Below are positions 11,215-21,973 of a stretch of DNA of 64,000 bases, in pieces; within the stretch, counting starts at the first letter, position 1, and each line of letters begins with the position of its first letter. The stretch comes from Oscheius onirici. Its lineage: Eukaryota; Nematoda; Chromadorea; Rhabditida; Rhabditidae. The DNA is taken from NCBI GenBank assembly GCA_932521025.1, contig OW051468.1, positions 1,054,064 to 1,118,063 of the forward strand, written 5' to 3'. The translations under genes and the position numbers were made by a program. The notes under the pieces are model-generated. The model saw nothing but the letters and a program-made list of their open reading frames with translations, searched no databases and was not told the DNA's origin.

Positions 11215-12443
11215 ATGGAATTTTCCCTGAAAGAAGAAAGTCTCAAGCCTTCAATGGAAGAAGAGATTCCTGTTCAAGACTTCCCCGTCAAGCGGATGCC
11301 AAAGTTCACAGGTTTTTGAAATTTCCCGCAATTTTTAGGGCTAAAGCTTTTTCAGAGGAAGAAAATGAGCTTCTTGTGGGTTGGTATCTCGAAAATAGAG
11401 AACAGTATCATTCAAAATTCGGCGGGCTACCGAATTGTAGTGATACACAACAGGTTTGAACATTTTTCGATATTTTTTTAGCTGAACCTTTAGGAAACAT
11501 TCTCCAGAGAATGGGCCGTGATGTTGACGGAAGTCAGTGGCGTTTTCAGGACATCAGCTCATGTAAAGCAGAGGATCAATGATATGAAGAAATATGCCAA
11601 TAGTTATCTGAATAGGACGGTGAGTAGAGAGAGACAGAGGGACAGGGAGACAGAGATGAAGTAAGCCCGGAAAATGTAAGAGTATGACAACAGGCAGCTT
11701 TTCCTAGTTTCAAGGTCCTTTGTAAATAATTTTGCAAAATTTGGTCATAATTTCCCTCCACCGAATCAAAAGAGTGACGAAATTCACCTGCGGCGGAGGG
11801 TCGTTGACAGCATCCGACGAGAGATTAAGGATGTGACCGGGTAGGCTGCCGGTTATCGAAAACTAGCGCTGAATGTGCTCTTGCTCATTTTTTTGAGCTC
11901 AGTAAACAAAAGAGAGAAGCAGAAGTCGAAAGATAAATCTTTCAGGCCAAAAACAACGGTCGACACATTTTCCACAGGCCGTATGTCAAGAAACTAGCTG
12001 CCGTCTTGGCAGAAGAGAGCAACAAAACGCTGAATGAACTACTGAACGACGAAGCTGCTGCAGATATGTCTCTCGACGATGCTTCCAGTTCCTCACATTA
12101 TGTGGAATCGCCACAGCTGAAAATTCCCAAGATGGAGCCAGTAGAATTGCCGGTATCTGGACAGACAGAGTCTGTGGAATCCTCTAGGTGAGAGAGATAG
12201 AGGGACAGTGGGACAGAGAGACTGATAGTCAGAGAGAAGTTCACCTTTTTCAGGGACAGAAAACGAAAGCTGGAAAGTACAGAAGACGAGAAGAAGAAAA
12301 GTCTCTTCGAAATTGAACTGGCCATGCTTGAGCAGAAGAAACTGTTTGCTGCGGAGCGACATCGAAAAGAAATGGAGTTACTGGATGAACAGATCTTGAC
12401 GGAAAGAGCCAGACGAGAGGAGATAGTCTCGAGGACGAAATAA
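11215..12443 (+). CDS. Myb/SANT-like DNA-binding protein with C-terminal coiled coil, 250 aa
   Basis: Five exons (11215-11311, 11356-11453, 11494-11619, 11946-12187, 12254-12443) chain in phase to 753 bases. Residues about 30-125 form a Myb/SANT-like domain (FTEEENELLVGWYLENRE, later HVKQRINDMKKYANS) of the type found in animal regulatory and transposase-derived proteins. An acidic Ser-rich middle (NDEAAADMSLDDASSSS) leads to a charged helix (FEIELAMLEQKKLF through LTERARREEI), predicted to be a coiled coil for dimerisation. The stop TAA lies inside AAATAAA. A nuclear DNA-binding role is inferred. Intron 3 (326 bases) is much longer than the others and carries a dispersed repeat also seen at 8.8, 12.5 and 15.5 kb. 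Confidence 0.82.
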
Positions 12444-12469
12444 ACAAGATTCTTTTTCTGTCTTTTGGC

Positions 12470-12600
12470 AAAAAATTGACCATAACTCCATCTACCCGAA
12501 TCAACAGAATGATGGGCACCTTTTGGGTCGAGCACCGTCGGGTCGTTGCCAGCGGTACGAGTGACGATACGGGTGCGAGCGACCAGGCCTACTCACTCTA
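12470..12600. repeat. Dispersed CGGGT-rich repeat (family R2), one of four copies
   Basis: This copy (TTGACCATAA...ACCCGAATCAA...GTCGGGTCGTTGCCAGC...) resembles 11735-11860 in the Myb/SANT gene intron, 8755-8815, and 15455-15575 in a bbs-1 intron. The consensus includes TTTGACCATAAT, CGGCG.AGGGTC and CGAGAGATTACGGGTGTG. No terminal repeats are obvious. Confidence 0.6.
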
Positions 12601-12837
12601 CATGGCGGCTTGCTACTGCAGATTCTCCATTTTTCTACCATTAGAGCTCATTTTCGAGCTTTGTGATTTCTGCAATCTTGTAGAGGAGATCAAAAACTAC
12701 AACTTTGCAGAACATCGCGAAACCGAAAAATCACTTCTTCATCCTATACTGTGCCATTATAGGAATAACCACTGATTCACAGAGAGTACGGACTGTAACT
12801 GAGTATTTTTATCTCTCTGACTCTCTTTATTAATCAT

Positions 12838-15800
12838 CTAGTCAAGTAGACTCATTTCACTGATGGGCATAGCCACGACAGCTGAAACTATTGGATTTGG
12901 GCGGCCTTCCCGAACCAGAAGCACTTTGATGTCTCCAGACAGGCCCTAAATCCAATTTTTGCCAAAAAAAAAAATAAGAAAACTCACATTCTCCGGATTC
13001 AGACAGTGCGCCAGTGTCGTGTAGGTATAAAATTTCCCAGGGAAGATGGACGAAACGGGGATGAGATTCTTCTCAAAGCGGTACATGTCCATTCCTCCAG
13101 TTAGTGTTAACCACATTCCAAAGAGTGCCTGTTGTGCCGATGAATTCAGTCGAATCGTGAGACGAAAAGTCGGTCCGAAACCATGAACTTCCACAGAAAT
13201 ATCAATTTCTTCGGTTTTGTCCAGAGCGACTGAAGTGGAAGCTGTGGTGCTCATTTCGGCGAAAGCTTTTGTGGCCTTGTACTTTAGCATGAAGAGGTCC
13301 TTCTGGTAGGCCTGATTCATGGCAATGGCCTGTTCTTTCTCTCTGACCGTTTGGTCCACAAAAGCTTTGGTCTTCTTGGGAATGGGTACTTTAGCCTGGT
13401 GGGCTTCGATTCGATGGTTTGGGTCAATCCTCTCGTCAAAGTAGGCTCGGCGACGGAGAATCTTGATCATCAGACCGCCTTCTGAAAACTGTTACTATTA
13501 CATTTTCTCTTACTGCTACTATTAAGGTCTGTTAAAAAAAAGAGGGATACCGTAGTTTTAAGAATTCTCTTCGGGACCCATTAGCCAAGCAGCATATTCA
13601 AACAGCATTTTTTCATATTTTTTTTGGATCAAACATTCTACCTTTGCATCATTTTTTCTGGTTTTTATGTATCTTTTTTATAGTTTTTTTGGTCTTCCTG
13701 GTCCGCTTTGGGCTCCTAAACAAAAGTCGGTTCTTTGATGATACATGCAACACTTTCCCCACTATTTACTAATTACAGCAAAATACTAATAGTTAGTCAC
13801 AGAAATTAGTTATTCAAAATTAATTAGATAGGCTATCCAGATGCAAAATATAGTACTTGCTTGATAGTTTAGTCATTAGCTAGAGTAATTACCTCTAGAT
13901 ATTTTGTACTTGATTACTATGGAGAAATGAGTTGCATGTATCATCAAAGTACCCAAAAGTCTAAAGGAAATATGGAGCCGAAAAAATGTTCACCTCGTTT
14001 TCGGATTACTAAATTACTACAAACTTGTTAATGGTGATGTACATCCCAGCATACAAACATAATATGCAAAAAATGACAAAAAAAGATATATGAAACCGAG
14101 AGAAATTGATGCAAAGGTCGAATGTTTGATTCGAAAAATATTGAGAAAAAATGCTGTTTGAATGCCCGGCTTGGCTAATGGGTCCTGCGGGGAAGGGAAT
14201 TCTTAAACTATGGTATCCCTTTTTTTAACAGACCTTACTATTACTCTTACTCTTACCCTTAGTTCCCAGAACCATACAAGCTTCTTCCCTCCCAAACGGT
14301 CCAAAACGCATCCATTGGATCGGCCGGTTGACTTTGAGCACGTCGATCAGATACTGTTCGTTGTACATTCGGACCTCGCTGTTCAGAAGAACCAATACAG
14401 CGCTGATCTGCTTGGGAGCGTAGTGGAAGGGCTCCAGTGTAATGATCGGTTCTTCGATTTTGATCAGGTTCAGACGTTTTCCTTTAAAGGAGTAGTAGGC
14501 CATGGTGTTGTCCGAACAGGCGACGGCCAGCTAAAATATCTGTTGTACTGCAGTAGGCGTCTCAGTTCGCTCAAACTTCCTTGAAGTTTCGTTTTTCTTC
14601 TATTTTTCAAATTTATAAGCAAATTTATCGAGTTAACACACCTCTTGGACGTGAAAATTGCTCGAAAAGGCATATTCCCTTTATCAGCAGTTCTCGGATA
14701 TTTTCCTTAATATTCTGAATATTTTCGACCAATCTGTATACCAAGGGGGTTGTTTTAATCGAACAAACACGGTTACAAACTTGAAAAATAAAAGGTGTAC
14801 GGTGAAAAATTAAGTTTCAGGCATTTTGGAAAAAGGCGCCAATTTTTTGAACGAACTGAGGCGCCTACTGCAGTACAACCAAAATGTCTGTATCTCTGTC
14901 TCTCTTTCTCTCACCATTTTGTTCAATTTGGTAACTGCAATGATCGAAGAACTGGTCGTAATGATCGGACGATCCACCTGCTTCATTCCCCTCTTGACAG
15001 AAAAGATCTGACAGTTACGAGTGCTGACAAAAAGTCTCCAATCCACGTCATAGACTCCATAAGTTACAATACTTGTAGGGGTGGATGGGAGGAAGACTGA
15101 CTGGAAAGTACTCATTATACAGAGAGACAGAAGCACCAAAACCTCTTTCATCAAGAAAGCCTGACCGTCCACAATCTGTATCTCTCCTTTTTCTGTTCCT
15201 ATGACTAGAAAGTCAACATTTTCCGCCTGACTCTTCTTCATTGTGGCCATACAGGTCAGTGGGGACTGACTCTTGAAATCCTTCTGGGTGAAGTTGGACA
15301 CGTAGTCTCTCCATTCTTCTTTGGGAAGGGACAGGAGGGTTTGGGAGAGGGGACTCAAGTGACTGATGGGGATCTGGAAAGAGTCTGTGAGGGTTAGAGG
15401 GACAACTGGTATCTGGATTTTTTTTCAAAATTTCATGATCTTTTTCTCTCACACAAAATTTGACCATAATCCCGCCCATCCGAAAAAGTGATTTCACGAG
15501 CACGGTAGTCCGCCAGCGGCGAAGGGTCATCCTCGGCTCCGCGCGAGAGATTACGAGTGTGAGCCGGGCAGAGAAACAGTACCTCTTTGGCCAAATTATC
15601 CAATACAGTATACAGATCTTCAGCTGGAAGTTCACTGATCTCAGCTCTACTCCAGGCTTCCAGTTCGATTGGATGAAGATCGGCTCCTTTGGGAGTATAC
15701 TGTAAGAGTACAGAGATTACCGTAAGTATTTGAATAAAAGCACGGCGCCACTGTTCGAATTCCAAAAGTACGCAATTACGTACACATTTTTTCGGGTTGA

Positions 15801-16470
15801 CGACGACATTTTTTAACATTTTTATTATTTTTTCTGGTAGCCAGAATCCATATCTGTATGGGAAAAATACTAGGAATGCCGAAAAATATTTTCTTCAATC
15901 CGAAAAAAATTCTTTACGTGATTGCGTATTTTTTGGAATTCGAATAGTGGCGCAGTGCCTCTATTCAAATATTTACGGTAACATGTTCAGTTGAGTTACC
16001 TTATAGAACGGTCTCAGATTTTTGTAGCACAGTATACTCGGTCCCGAAGCTACAGCAATGGCTGGACTACTGTTCTGAAGTCAGGCTTTTGTAATTTTTT
16101 TTCCTTTTCTGAGACTAACCTGTTCATTCTGGAAAGGAACTAAAGCAACAGGCAGGTCAGCCAGTCGACTCTCACTGACCAGAGCCACTCCCTTGAAGAC
16201 TTTCAAGCTGATATCGTACTTGCTGGCCATGTGGGCCACAACCAGTTTAACCTCTCCGTCATCGGAAATCAGAGAGAGGGCTGTGCAGTTAGTGGAGGAG
16301 ATTACTTCTGAAACTCTTCACTGTCCCTGTCTCTGTCCCCCTCTCAGTTTTAGCAAAGAAAACTGACTAGCTTTGTCATCCTGAAGACTGGAAACCCATT
16401 TTCCACTATTATGGTCCATTGTTGGGAGTGAGATTACAGGAGAGCTGGAAGGCAGCTGGGCAGTAGCCAT
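12838..16470 (-). CDS. bbs-1: BBS1, BBSome subunit, 591 aa
   Basis: Nine exons (16368-16470, 16120-16307, 16000-16074, 15583-15699, 15143-15373, 14915-15100, 14257-14530, 12988-13481, 12838-12945) chain in phase to 1776 bases. This gives 591 residues, close to the 593 of human BBS1. Family blocks are in order: [17 protein letters not shown]-type [35 protein letters not shown], a [12 protein letters not shown] propeller blade, [14 protein letters not shown], then [11 protein letters not shown] and [16 protein letters not shown]1 has an N-terminal beta-propeller and C-terminal gamma-adaptin-ear-like domain and links the BBSome to ARL6 for membrane-protein trafficking in cilia. The start is the first Met, followed by the conserved KWVSSLQDD segment. 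Two MITEs sit in introns (13524-14236 and 15718-15980). A poly(A) signal follows at 12826-12831. Confidence 0.96.
13524..14236. mobile_element. Long fold-back element in bbs-1 intron (AAGGTCTGTT ends)
   Basis: The ends AAGGTCTGTTAAAAAAAA and TTTTTTTAACAGACCTT are inverted repeats, and the arms stay complementary inwards for most of the 713 bases. Examples are GGGACCCATTAGCCAAGC against GCTTGGCTAATGGGTCC, and GATGATACATGCAAC against GTTGCATGTATCATC. It fills nearly all of the intron between the seventh and eighth coding exons. The element at 21324-21528 shares the terminal GTCTGTT plus A-run. Confidence 0.85.
15718..15980. mobile_element. TA-flanked MITE, copy 1, in bbs-1 intron
   Basis: The ends CCGTAAGTATTTGAATA and TATTCAAATATTTACGG are bounded by TA on each side, suggesting a Tc1/mariner-type insertion. 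Inner arms share GCGCCACT, TTCGAATTCCAAAA and TACGCAAT. A related copy occupies a lectin intron at 58381-58625. Confidence 0.85.
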
Positions 16471-17789
16471 GGTAACTGACGAATGCGCCCGGCTGGCAAC
16501 TGGGTTCGAATGAGAAAGGTGTAGGAAAAAGTTGTCTATCTGTCCCTGTCCCTGTCCCTGTCCATTTGATTCCGTAACACATACACCAAGTATTTCAAAT
16601 ATTTATATGCAGAGTGATTGAAATTCCTTCCTTTCATAACCTGTCGACATCGTTGTGAAGAATGCATAGAACGTCTCGATGTGGATTTTTCCATAAATGT
16701 TCAGGCACTTAGGGATTGTTACAGAACAATTTCAGCCCATTACATCATACAAGATGCGACTGAAAAATAGTTTTAGCTGTCACTTTCAAGTTTACCTACA
16801 CTTTGTCAAGCTATTCTGTCCGCAAAGAAGATCCTGAGGGCTCACAGAAAATTCTCTCATGAACTTTTATAGTTGATTTCCATGGAAAGAGAGCCATGTA
16901 AGGGTTCTGAAACAGTCTGTTGGATCAGTTCGGAAAGAATGAAAGGAAAGAGACCAAGACAAGAGAAAAGATGAGAACTGGTATTGATGTATCCATGGAG
17001 AAGCTCATTTGCTGGCGGAGCCGGCGAGAGACAACGGTTCTGAGAGAGTCTCTGGCAAAAAACTGTCTCTGTCTCTCTCTGTCTCCAATGCCATTTACTT
17101 CGGAAAAGGGTCCATCTGTCAGTCGCTATGTCTGGCCCGAAAATGACATTCTCCATGGCAACTGCCCTCCCCGAAAACCAACGTTTTCAGTCCCAGTTTT
17201 TTTTCCTGACCGCTTCTCTTCTTTGCTTCTGTCTCTCTATGTGTTAAGTGTTAAACTTTCAGATCCCTTACATGGATTCCATCCTGTTGGACAATACTGC
17301 AGCCCCCGAGAGTAATGTACAGAAATTGTAAGTTGTTTCTCAACCCAAAATACTAGTTTAGACTTAGTTTCTTCATTTACCAACATACTTGGTCTCAGAG
17401 TTGAAAGAGGCAAAAACCTTGGCTCTGTTTTCTTGGAGGAGTGACTGGAGCTTCTTGCATGTACTGCAGGTCTGCTAAGTAGGGACCGTATATATATATT
17501 GACCGACTCAGGGCCAGAAAAAAGGGTAAAACGCATAACAGGAAATATATTATGTAAAAGAACTTAGCGACACCATGGAGGACTCTGAAAACCAGATGAA
17601 TAGCTCTGCTGATACTCTCTGTCTCTGACCGTTGGTACCTTCTCTATCGTTCAAAACAAGGAAAAAAGAAATGATATTCATTGTGATACGTGTAAAATCA
17701 ATAAATATGAAAAAAAGATTCTTGAGTTCGAAGGAAGGAGAAAGCTTTTTGTGAAGAGGGAGAGAATAATCGTGGAAATCTTAGGTCAT
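16471..17789. other. Intergenic; repeat R1 copies
   Basis: An R1 copy lies on the plus strand at about 17085-17285 and an inverted partner ending in CCATGTAAGGGTTCTGAAA at 16855-16915. A short CCCTGT run is at 16541-16563. A small tract TATATATAT occurs near 17490. No gene is supported; the open frames here are pyrimidine-run artefacts. Confidence 0.5.
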
Positions 17790-18281
17790 TTAGGCAATGA
17801 CGTGTTCCGGATTGCGGCGGATGAAACAGTACCAGATGGCATGGATGTAGGAGGGGATGAGGAAGAAGAGCATGAGGAACAGAGAGATTCCGACGTGCAT
17901 GTTGCATTCGTTTGCCTGGACGGCGACGGCGGCTGGCTGAAAAGTTAGGGTGAGTAGACTGTCTCTGTCTCTGGCTCACTAAATCTCTGACTCTCAGAAT
18001 CTCTGTCTCTATGACTCTCTGACTCTGTCTCTGAATCTGAATCTCTGTCCCTCTCTCTCTGTCTCTGTGACTCTCTGTCTCTCTGTTTCTCAGACTCTCT
18101 GTCTCTTTGTGTTTCTGACCCTTTCTCTGTGTCTCTCTGAAAACCAAAGGCTTGGCAAAACACCTACCGGAAAGACGATGATCAAGATAACAAGAAGGAC
18201 AATCTTGATCAGATTGTCACGACGACGGTTGTCTACCACAAAGACTTCACCTCCTTCGGGATGCACTGGTTCTTTTTCCAT
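17790..18281 (-). CDS. Pmp3/UPF0057 family small membrane protein, 86 aa
   Basis: Two exons, 18168-18281 and 17790-17936, join in phase to 261 bases. After a hydrophilic N-terminus (MEKEPVHPEGGE) come two hydrophobic segments. The first, LIKIVLLVILIIVFPPAAV, crosses the splice junction and contains the family PPxAV motif. The second, ISLFLMLFFLIPSYIHAIWY, contains the family IPxxIHA motif. This is the Pmp3/UPF0057 proteolipid family; yeast Pmp3 influences plasma-membrane potential and ion sensitivity. TTTCAG stands just before the ATG, consistent with a trans-splice or 5'-UTR acceptor. The 231-base intron is full of TCTCTGTCTC-type simple sequence. Confidence 0.9.
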
Positions 18282-18877
18282 GACTTACTGAAACAGTTTA
18301 TTCTGGGACAGAACAAGAGAATGAGAGACAAATGGACGGAAGAGTGAAAGACAGAAAACTGAGAGGTAGAGAGTCTGAGAGACAGAGGATCTGGTAGGTT
18401 CAGTTAGATGACTCAACAGTAGTCACATCTCAAAACGGGACAGGGTTGCAAACAAGACGGAGACAGTGAATGAGTCACCAGCCCGACAACCTAGGGGGAC
18501 ATAGTTTCGAAATGAGGAGGGGAGAAAGGTCACTGGACTGAAAACATTTGCATTGATCTTTTGGTGAGAGAGTGCGAAAAACAGTCTCAGTGAGAGGGAG
18601 ACAGAGAGACAGAGCTGTACAGGAGAAAGAATAGAACAGAAGCGGGATTGAACAAATATGGGAGAGAGACAGAGAGAGGAATTGGGACAGGGCACAGTTC
18701 CAATTCAATTGAGAGATAGGTGAATAATACAATGGATCGAAACGTTGTTTTGAAAGGTTTGTTTGCTTCTTGTAGTTCTTATCAGTAAGGGGTATTGTGC
18801 ACAAAAATATTCAAGAAAATTGAAGGGGCAACTTTGAAAATCAGAATCTTCATGAGGGAGCCCCCAATACGCTGAAT
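18282..18877. other. Intergenic; purine-rich simple sequence
   Basis: Mostly GAGAGACAGAG-type low-complexity sequence. No exon, RNA gene or repeat boundary is recognised. Confidence 0.4.
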
Positions 18878-18939
18878 TTAATATTGAACGTTCAAAATTT
18901 TATACTCAAAATAAAAAAATATATATACTAAACGTTCAA

Positions 18940-19440
18940 AAAAAGGTACTTTTGGTCTCCCGTCCCGACCTCCATTGAACGTGACTAAACTTTCGAAATG
19001 TTCCCACAAAGAAGGACACAATAGGCTCTGAGAAAATGGAGAATCGAACCATTTTTTGTTATGAAACGGGAGAAAAGGAGACACTACATTTTCGAATAGA
19101 GTCACAGAGTGCTGGCTGTTTTCGTCAACAATGAACTGGTCCAGAAAAGAGGCGGGAAGCCGAAACAAACAACTATTATAGGTCAGGGTCTCATAAACAT
19201 TTTCAGTTGAAGACGGCTCTGTGGAATAATCAATGGTTCTGGAATGACAATGAACAAACAGAGAGGGAGAGAGAGACTGAGAGAGGGAAGGGTAGAGAAC
19301 AGTACATGTCTCTCCCCCGTTCTGAATGAGTAATCTGACTGACGACAGGGTCACATCGATCGATGGAAATGAGGGGATGATGACGGAAATGGAGCGACCG
19401 ACAAAGAGACCAGGTGTATGGGATGAGAGAGAGGTGCAAT
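18940..19440 (-). CDS. Possible exons of an unrecognised gene
   Basis: On the minus strand a frame following a CATTCCAG acceptor (about 19240) reads protein-like sequence (STENVYETLTYNSCLFRLPA, later SLWEHFESLVTFNGGRDGRP). A preceding open stretch at about 19305-19440 reads SISVIIPSFPSIDVTLSSV. Between them is a TCTCTC-rich stretch that could be an intron. I cannot fix the start, the end or a family, and the frame finally runs into AT-rich sequence. Confidence 0.25.
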
Positions 19441-19509
19441 TCTATCCGCGACTCTGTTTGATCAGGAGGCTGGTGAAAGAGAGAATGCTGGCAGGTACTG
19501 GGTACAGAG

Positions 19510-19640
<131 letters not shown>

Positions 19641-19906
19641 TCTTTCTAGAACCTAGCGGTGACCTTACACCGTCCACCCTTTCTCTCAATTACAAGGTCA
19701 CATAGAGACAGAGAGACAGGAGAGTTCCCTCGCGCTTGCGACCTGCACAGAGAAGGGATTATGAGGCCATTAGTGAAATTGACTCTCGCTCCCTGCACTG
19801 CCCGACCACAACATGGCCTATTCGACCTAGTTTCCAGGGCAACCAGATTTGTCACATAGTTGAATGCTGGACAATTAGAGAAGCGAAAGAATCTTTATTT
19901 GTGCAT

Positions 19907-20814
19907 CTAGACCTTGGCAAAGACGCTGCGACCAGGACAAGGACAGTAGGCAGCATCGGAGCCGGGCTTTCCGTCCTCTCCGGGACGTCCACAAGTACCG
20001 GCCTTTCCTCCGTGTCCGGGTTGTCCATCGCGACCCGGTTGTCCCTTGTTTCCTGGCTTTCCATCGCTACCAGGAGCTCCAGGTTCTCCTCCAGGTCCTG
20101 GGGGTCCACGAGGTCCAGGAGGACCAGGTCTTCCTGGGTTTCCAGGCTTGTAATCAGTTCCGGGCTGACCACGGGGTCCGGCAGGTCCAGGTCTTCCAGG
20201 ATTTCCGGGATGTCCTTCGTCTCCGGCTTCTCCAGGTCCTCCTCTGGGTCCAGGAGCTCCGAGCGGTCCCTTGGGTCCAGGTCTGCCGGGAGGTCCATTG
20301 GGTCCGGGGTTTCCGGCAGGTCCTCTCGGGCCTGGTGGTCCAGCCGGACACTTGATACAACCGCCGGGAATGTCGTGAGTGACGGCGACGACGACTCCAG
20401 GAGCTCCGGGTCTTCCATCATCTCCATTGGGACCGGGCTCTCCCGGTTCTCCACGCTCTCCTGGGGCTCCAGGAGGTCCGGCAGGACAGCCCTCGGAACG
20501 GGGACCACAATTACACTGCTCGTTGGATCTCTTGTGACGACCGGCGAAGAGGGTGACGAAGGTGGGAGGAGCATCCGAGGCTCCAGTCGGATTCGTGTGC
20601 TTGACCATGATGCGGCTCCAGGTGTCAGCTGACAGAACCTAGAGTGATTTTTTGTACTGGATTTGTAAAAAAAACATACTCTGAACTCTTGCATGCCGAG
20701 ATCAATCTCCTCCTGAAGGTCATTGATGTCGGAAAGGAGTCCAGCCATCACCCAGAGGGATCCGGCCAAAAAGACCAAAGTGGAGGCCGAGGCGGCTACA
20801 ATCAGCTTGCCCAT
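19907..20814 (-). CDS. Cuticle collagen, left inverted copy, 288 aa
   Basis: Two exons, 20680-20814 and 19907-20638, are separated by a 41-base intron. The N-terminus has a membrane-anchor or signal hydrophobic stretch ([17 protein letters not shown]), then [11 protein letters not shown] basic processing site (GRHKR) comes next, followed by the Cys cluster [11 protein letters not shown]. Interrupted Gly-X-Y blocks follow, bounded by cysteines ([22 protein letters not shown]). This is the standard layout of nematode cuticle collagens: a furin-like cleavage, Cys-linked trimers and assembly in the exoskeleton. Translation appears identical to the copy at 21974-22881. AATAAA follows the stop. The upstream sequence differs from the right copy within about 20 bases of the ATG. 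Confidence 0.95.
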
Positions 20815-21323
20815 GTTGAGACAACTGGTACCTACTGACAGTCAACAAACCCTTAAATACTTCTTATCACGCTCTTCTCTTTCGCTGGCGGAATTTGGTT
20901 CCAGGCGCTTTTTCTGTCGCGAGAGAGAAGGTTCCGCTTGGGGGAGAAGAACTAACGGTCACTTTCCGAGTAGAGATGACAGTTGATAGCAGTCACGGGA
21001 AGCTGTTCGAGAGAGGAAATGAGAGTTGAAAATCTACAGTTTGTCGATTCCAACGGAAAATCCAAGGAGTTAAAGTATGGAGTCGTACTTCTCGACATTT
21101 TATTTAGCACAAGAATAATTAGGCAAGTTCTTTGAGACAATCGAGGGTTGGGAAATATTCAGGATCTGCTGCTTTTACCGTACTTACTGAGCTCATTTGT
21201 AACAGACTCTTCTGGTCACTTAATGTCTGTGAGCTCCCGGAAGATAGTACGAGGACCACAATGACAGTTCTTTACAAGTTTTTTTAATCGAGTTTCTAAC
21301 TTTTCACATGCTCTCTATAATAC

Positions 21324-21528
21324 AAGTCTGTTCAAAAAAAGAACGCAATAGTAACCCATAAATATTTCGCTTCGAGAAACACAAACCCCTGAAGCGCGGC
21401 AATTCACCGTTGAGAAAATCGAGAAATCGGTTTTAATTGTTGCAGTTTACCCTGAAGCTCAGGGGGTTTGTGGTTCTCGAAGCGAAATCTTTATGGGTTA
21501 CTGTTGCGTTCTTTTTTTTAACAGACTT
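21324..21528. mobile_element. MITE with AAGTCTGTT ends between the collagens
   Basis: The left end AAGTCTGTTCAAAAAAAGAA and right end TTCTTTTTTTTAACAGACTT are inverted repeats. The long inner arms also pair (CGCAATAGTAACCCATAAA against TTTATGGGTTACTGTTGCG, TTTCGCTTCGAGAA against TTCTCGAAGCGAAA). The terminal motif is shared with 13524-14236 and with an orphan end at about 46247-46268. Confidence 0.88.
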
Positions 21529-21929
21529 TAAGGAGCTCTGATTTTTTGCTTTAGAGTTCAGTACAAAATTTTCTAACTCGGTCGATATACTACTGAGTAC
21601 GGATTCGGTATAAATCACAAAGTCTCAACTGAATCGACTGTTTGGCACATTAAAAATTTCTTCTGGCAGTGGAATTTTGTAGGATTACTTTTTGATAACA
21701 GTTCTACTCGGTCTCTCTGTCTCATTTCCTGTCTCTTCAATCTACTGATGAAGTACCCAGGATTCGAAAAGTCCTTCCCAAAAATGCCATTTCCTCTGCC
21801 GATTTGCCTTTCCCCACTCTTTAGAGTAACTGATCGCTGCAGTAACTTGTCGACGGCTATCAAAGAGCGTGACTCAAAAACCTTAGAGTGGAACCAACTG
21901 GGCAGATCGGCCGCTTCTCTCAACTGCGT

Positions 21930-21936
21930 ATAAAAG
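21930..21936 (+). promoter_or_regulatory. TATA box of the right collagen gene
   Basis: TATAAAA lies 38 bases upstream of the ATG at 21974, a normal spacing for a short-leader collagen gene. Confidence 0.65.
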
Positions 21937-21973
21937 GTCAGAGCGGGACAGAAGGAGCACCAGTTGTCTCAAC

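Larger units (their letters stand above)
20815..21973. other. Shared spacer between head-to-head collagens; MITE inside
   Basis: Both collagen promoters must lie in these 1159 bases. Towards the left gene a TATTTAA motif lies at about 20855-20861 (-). Towards the right gene there is TATAAAA at 21930-21936. A 205-base MITE occupies 21324-21528. No coding region is supported. Confidence 0.6.

Noticed and set aside
19852-20632. Long alternative frames across the collagen genes (Arg/Ser-rich and Asp/Leu/Glu-rich)
   Set aside because: Shadows of the GC-rich Gly-X-Y repeat in other frames; the same shadows appear at 21974-23074 and 22156-22953.
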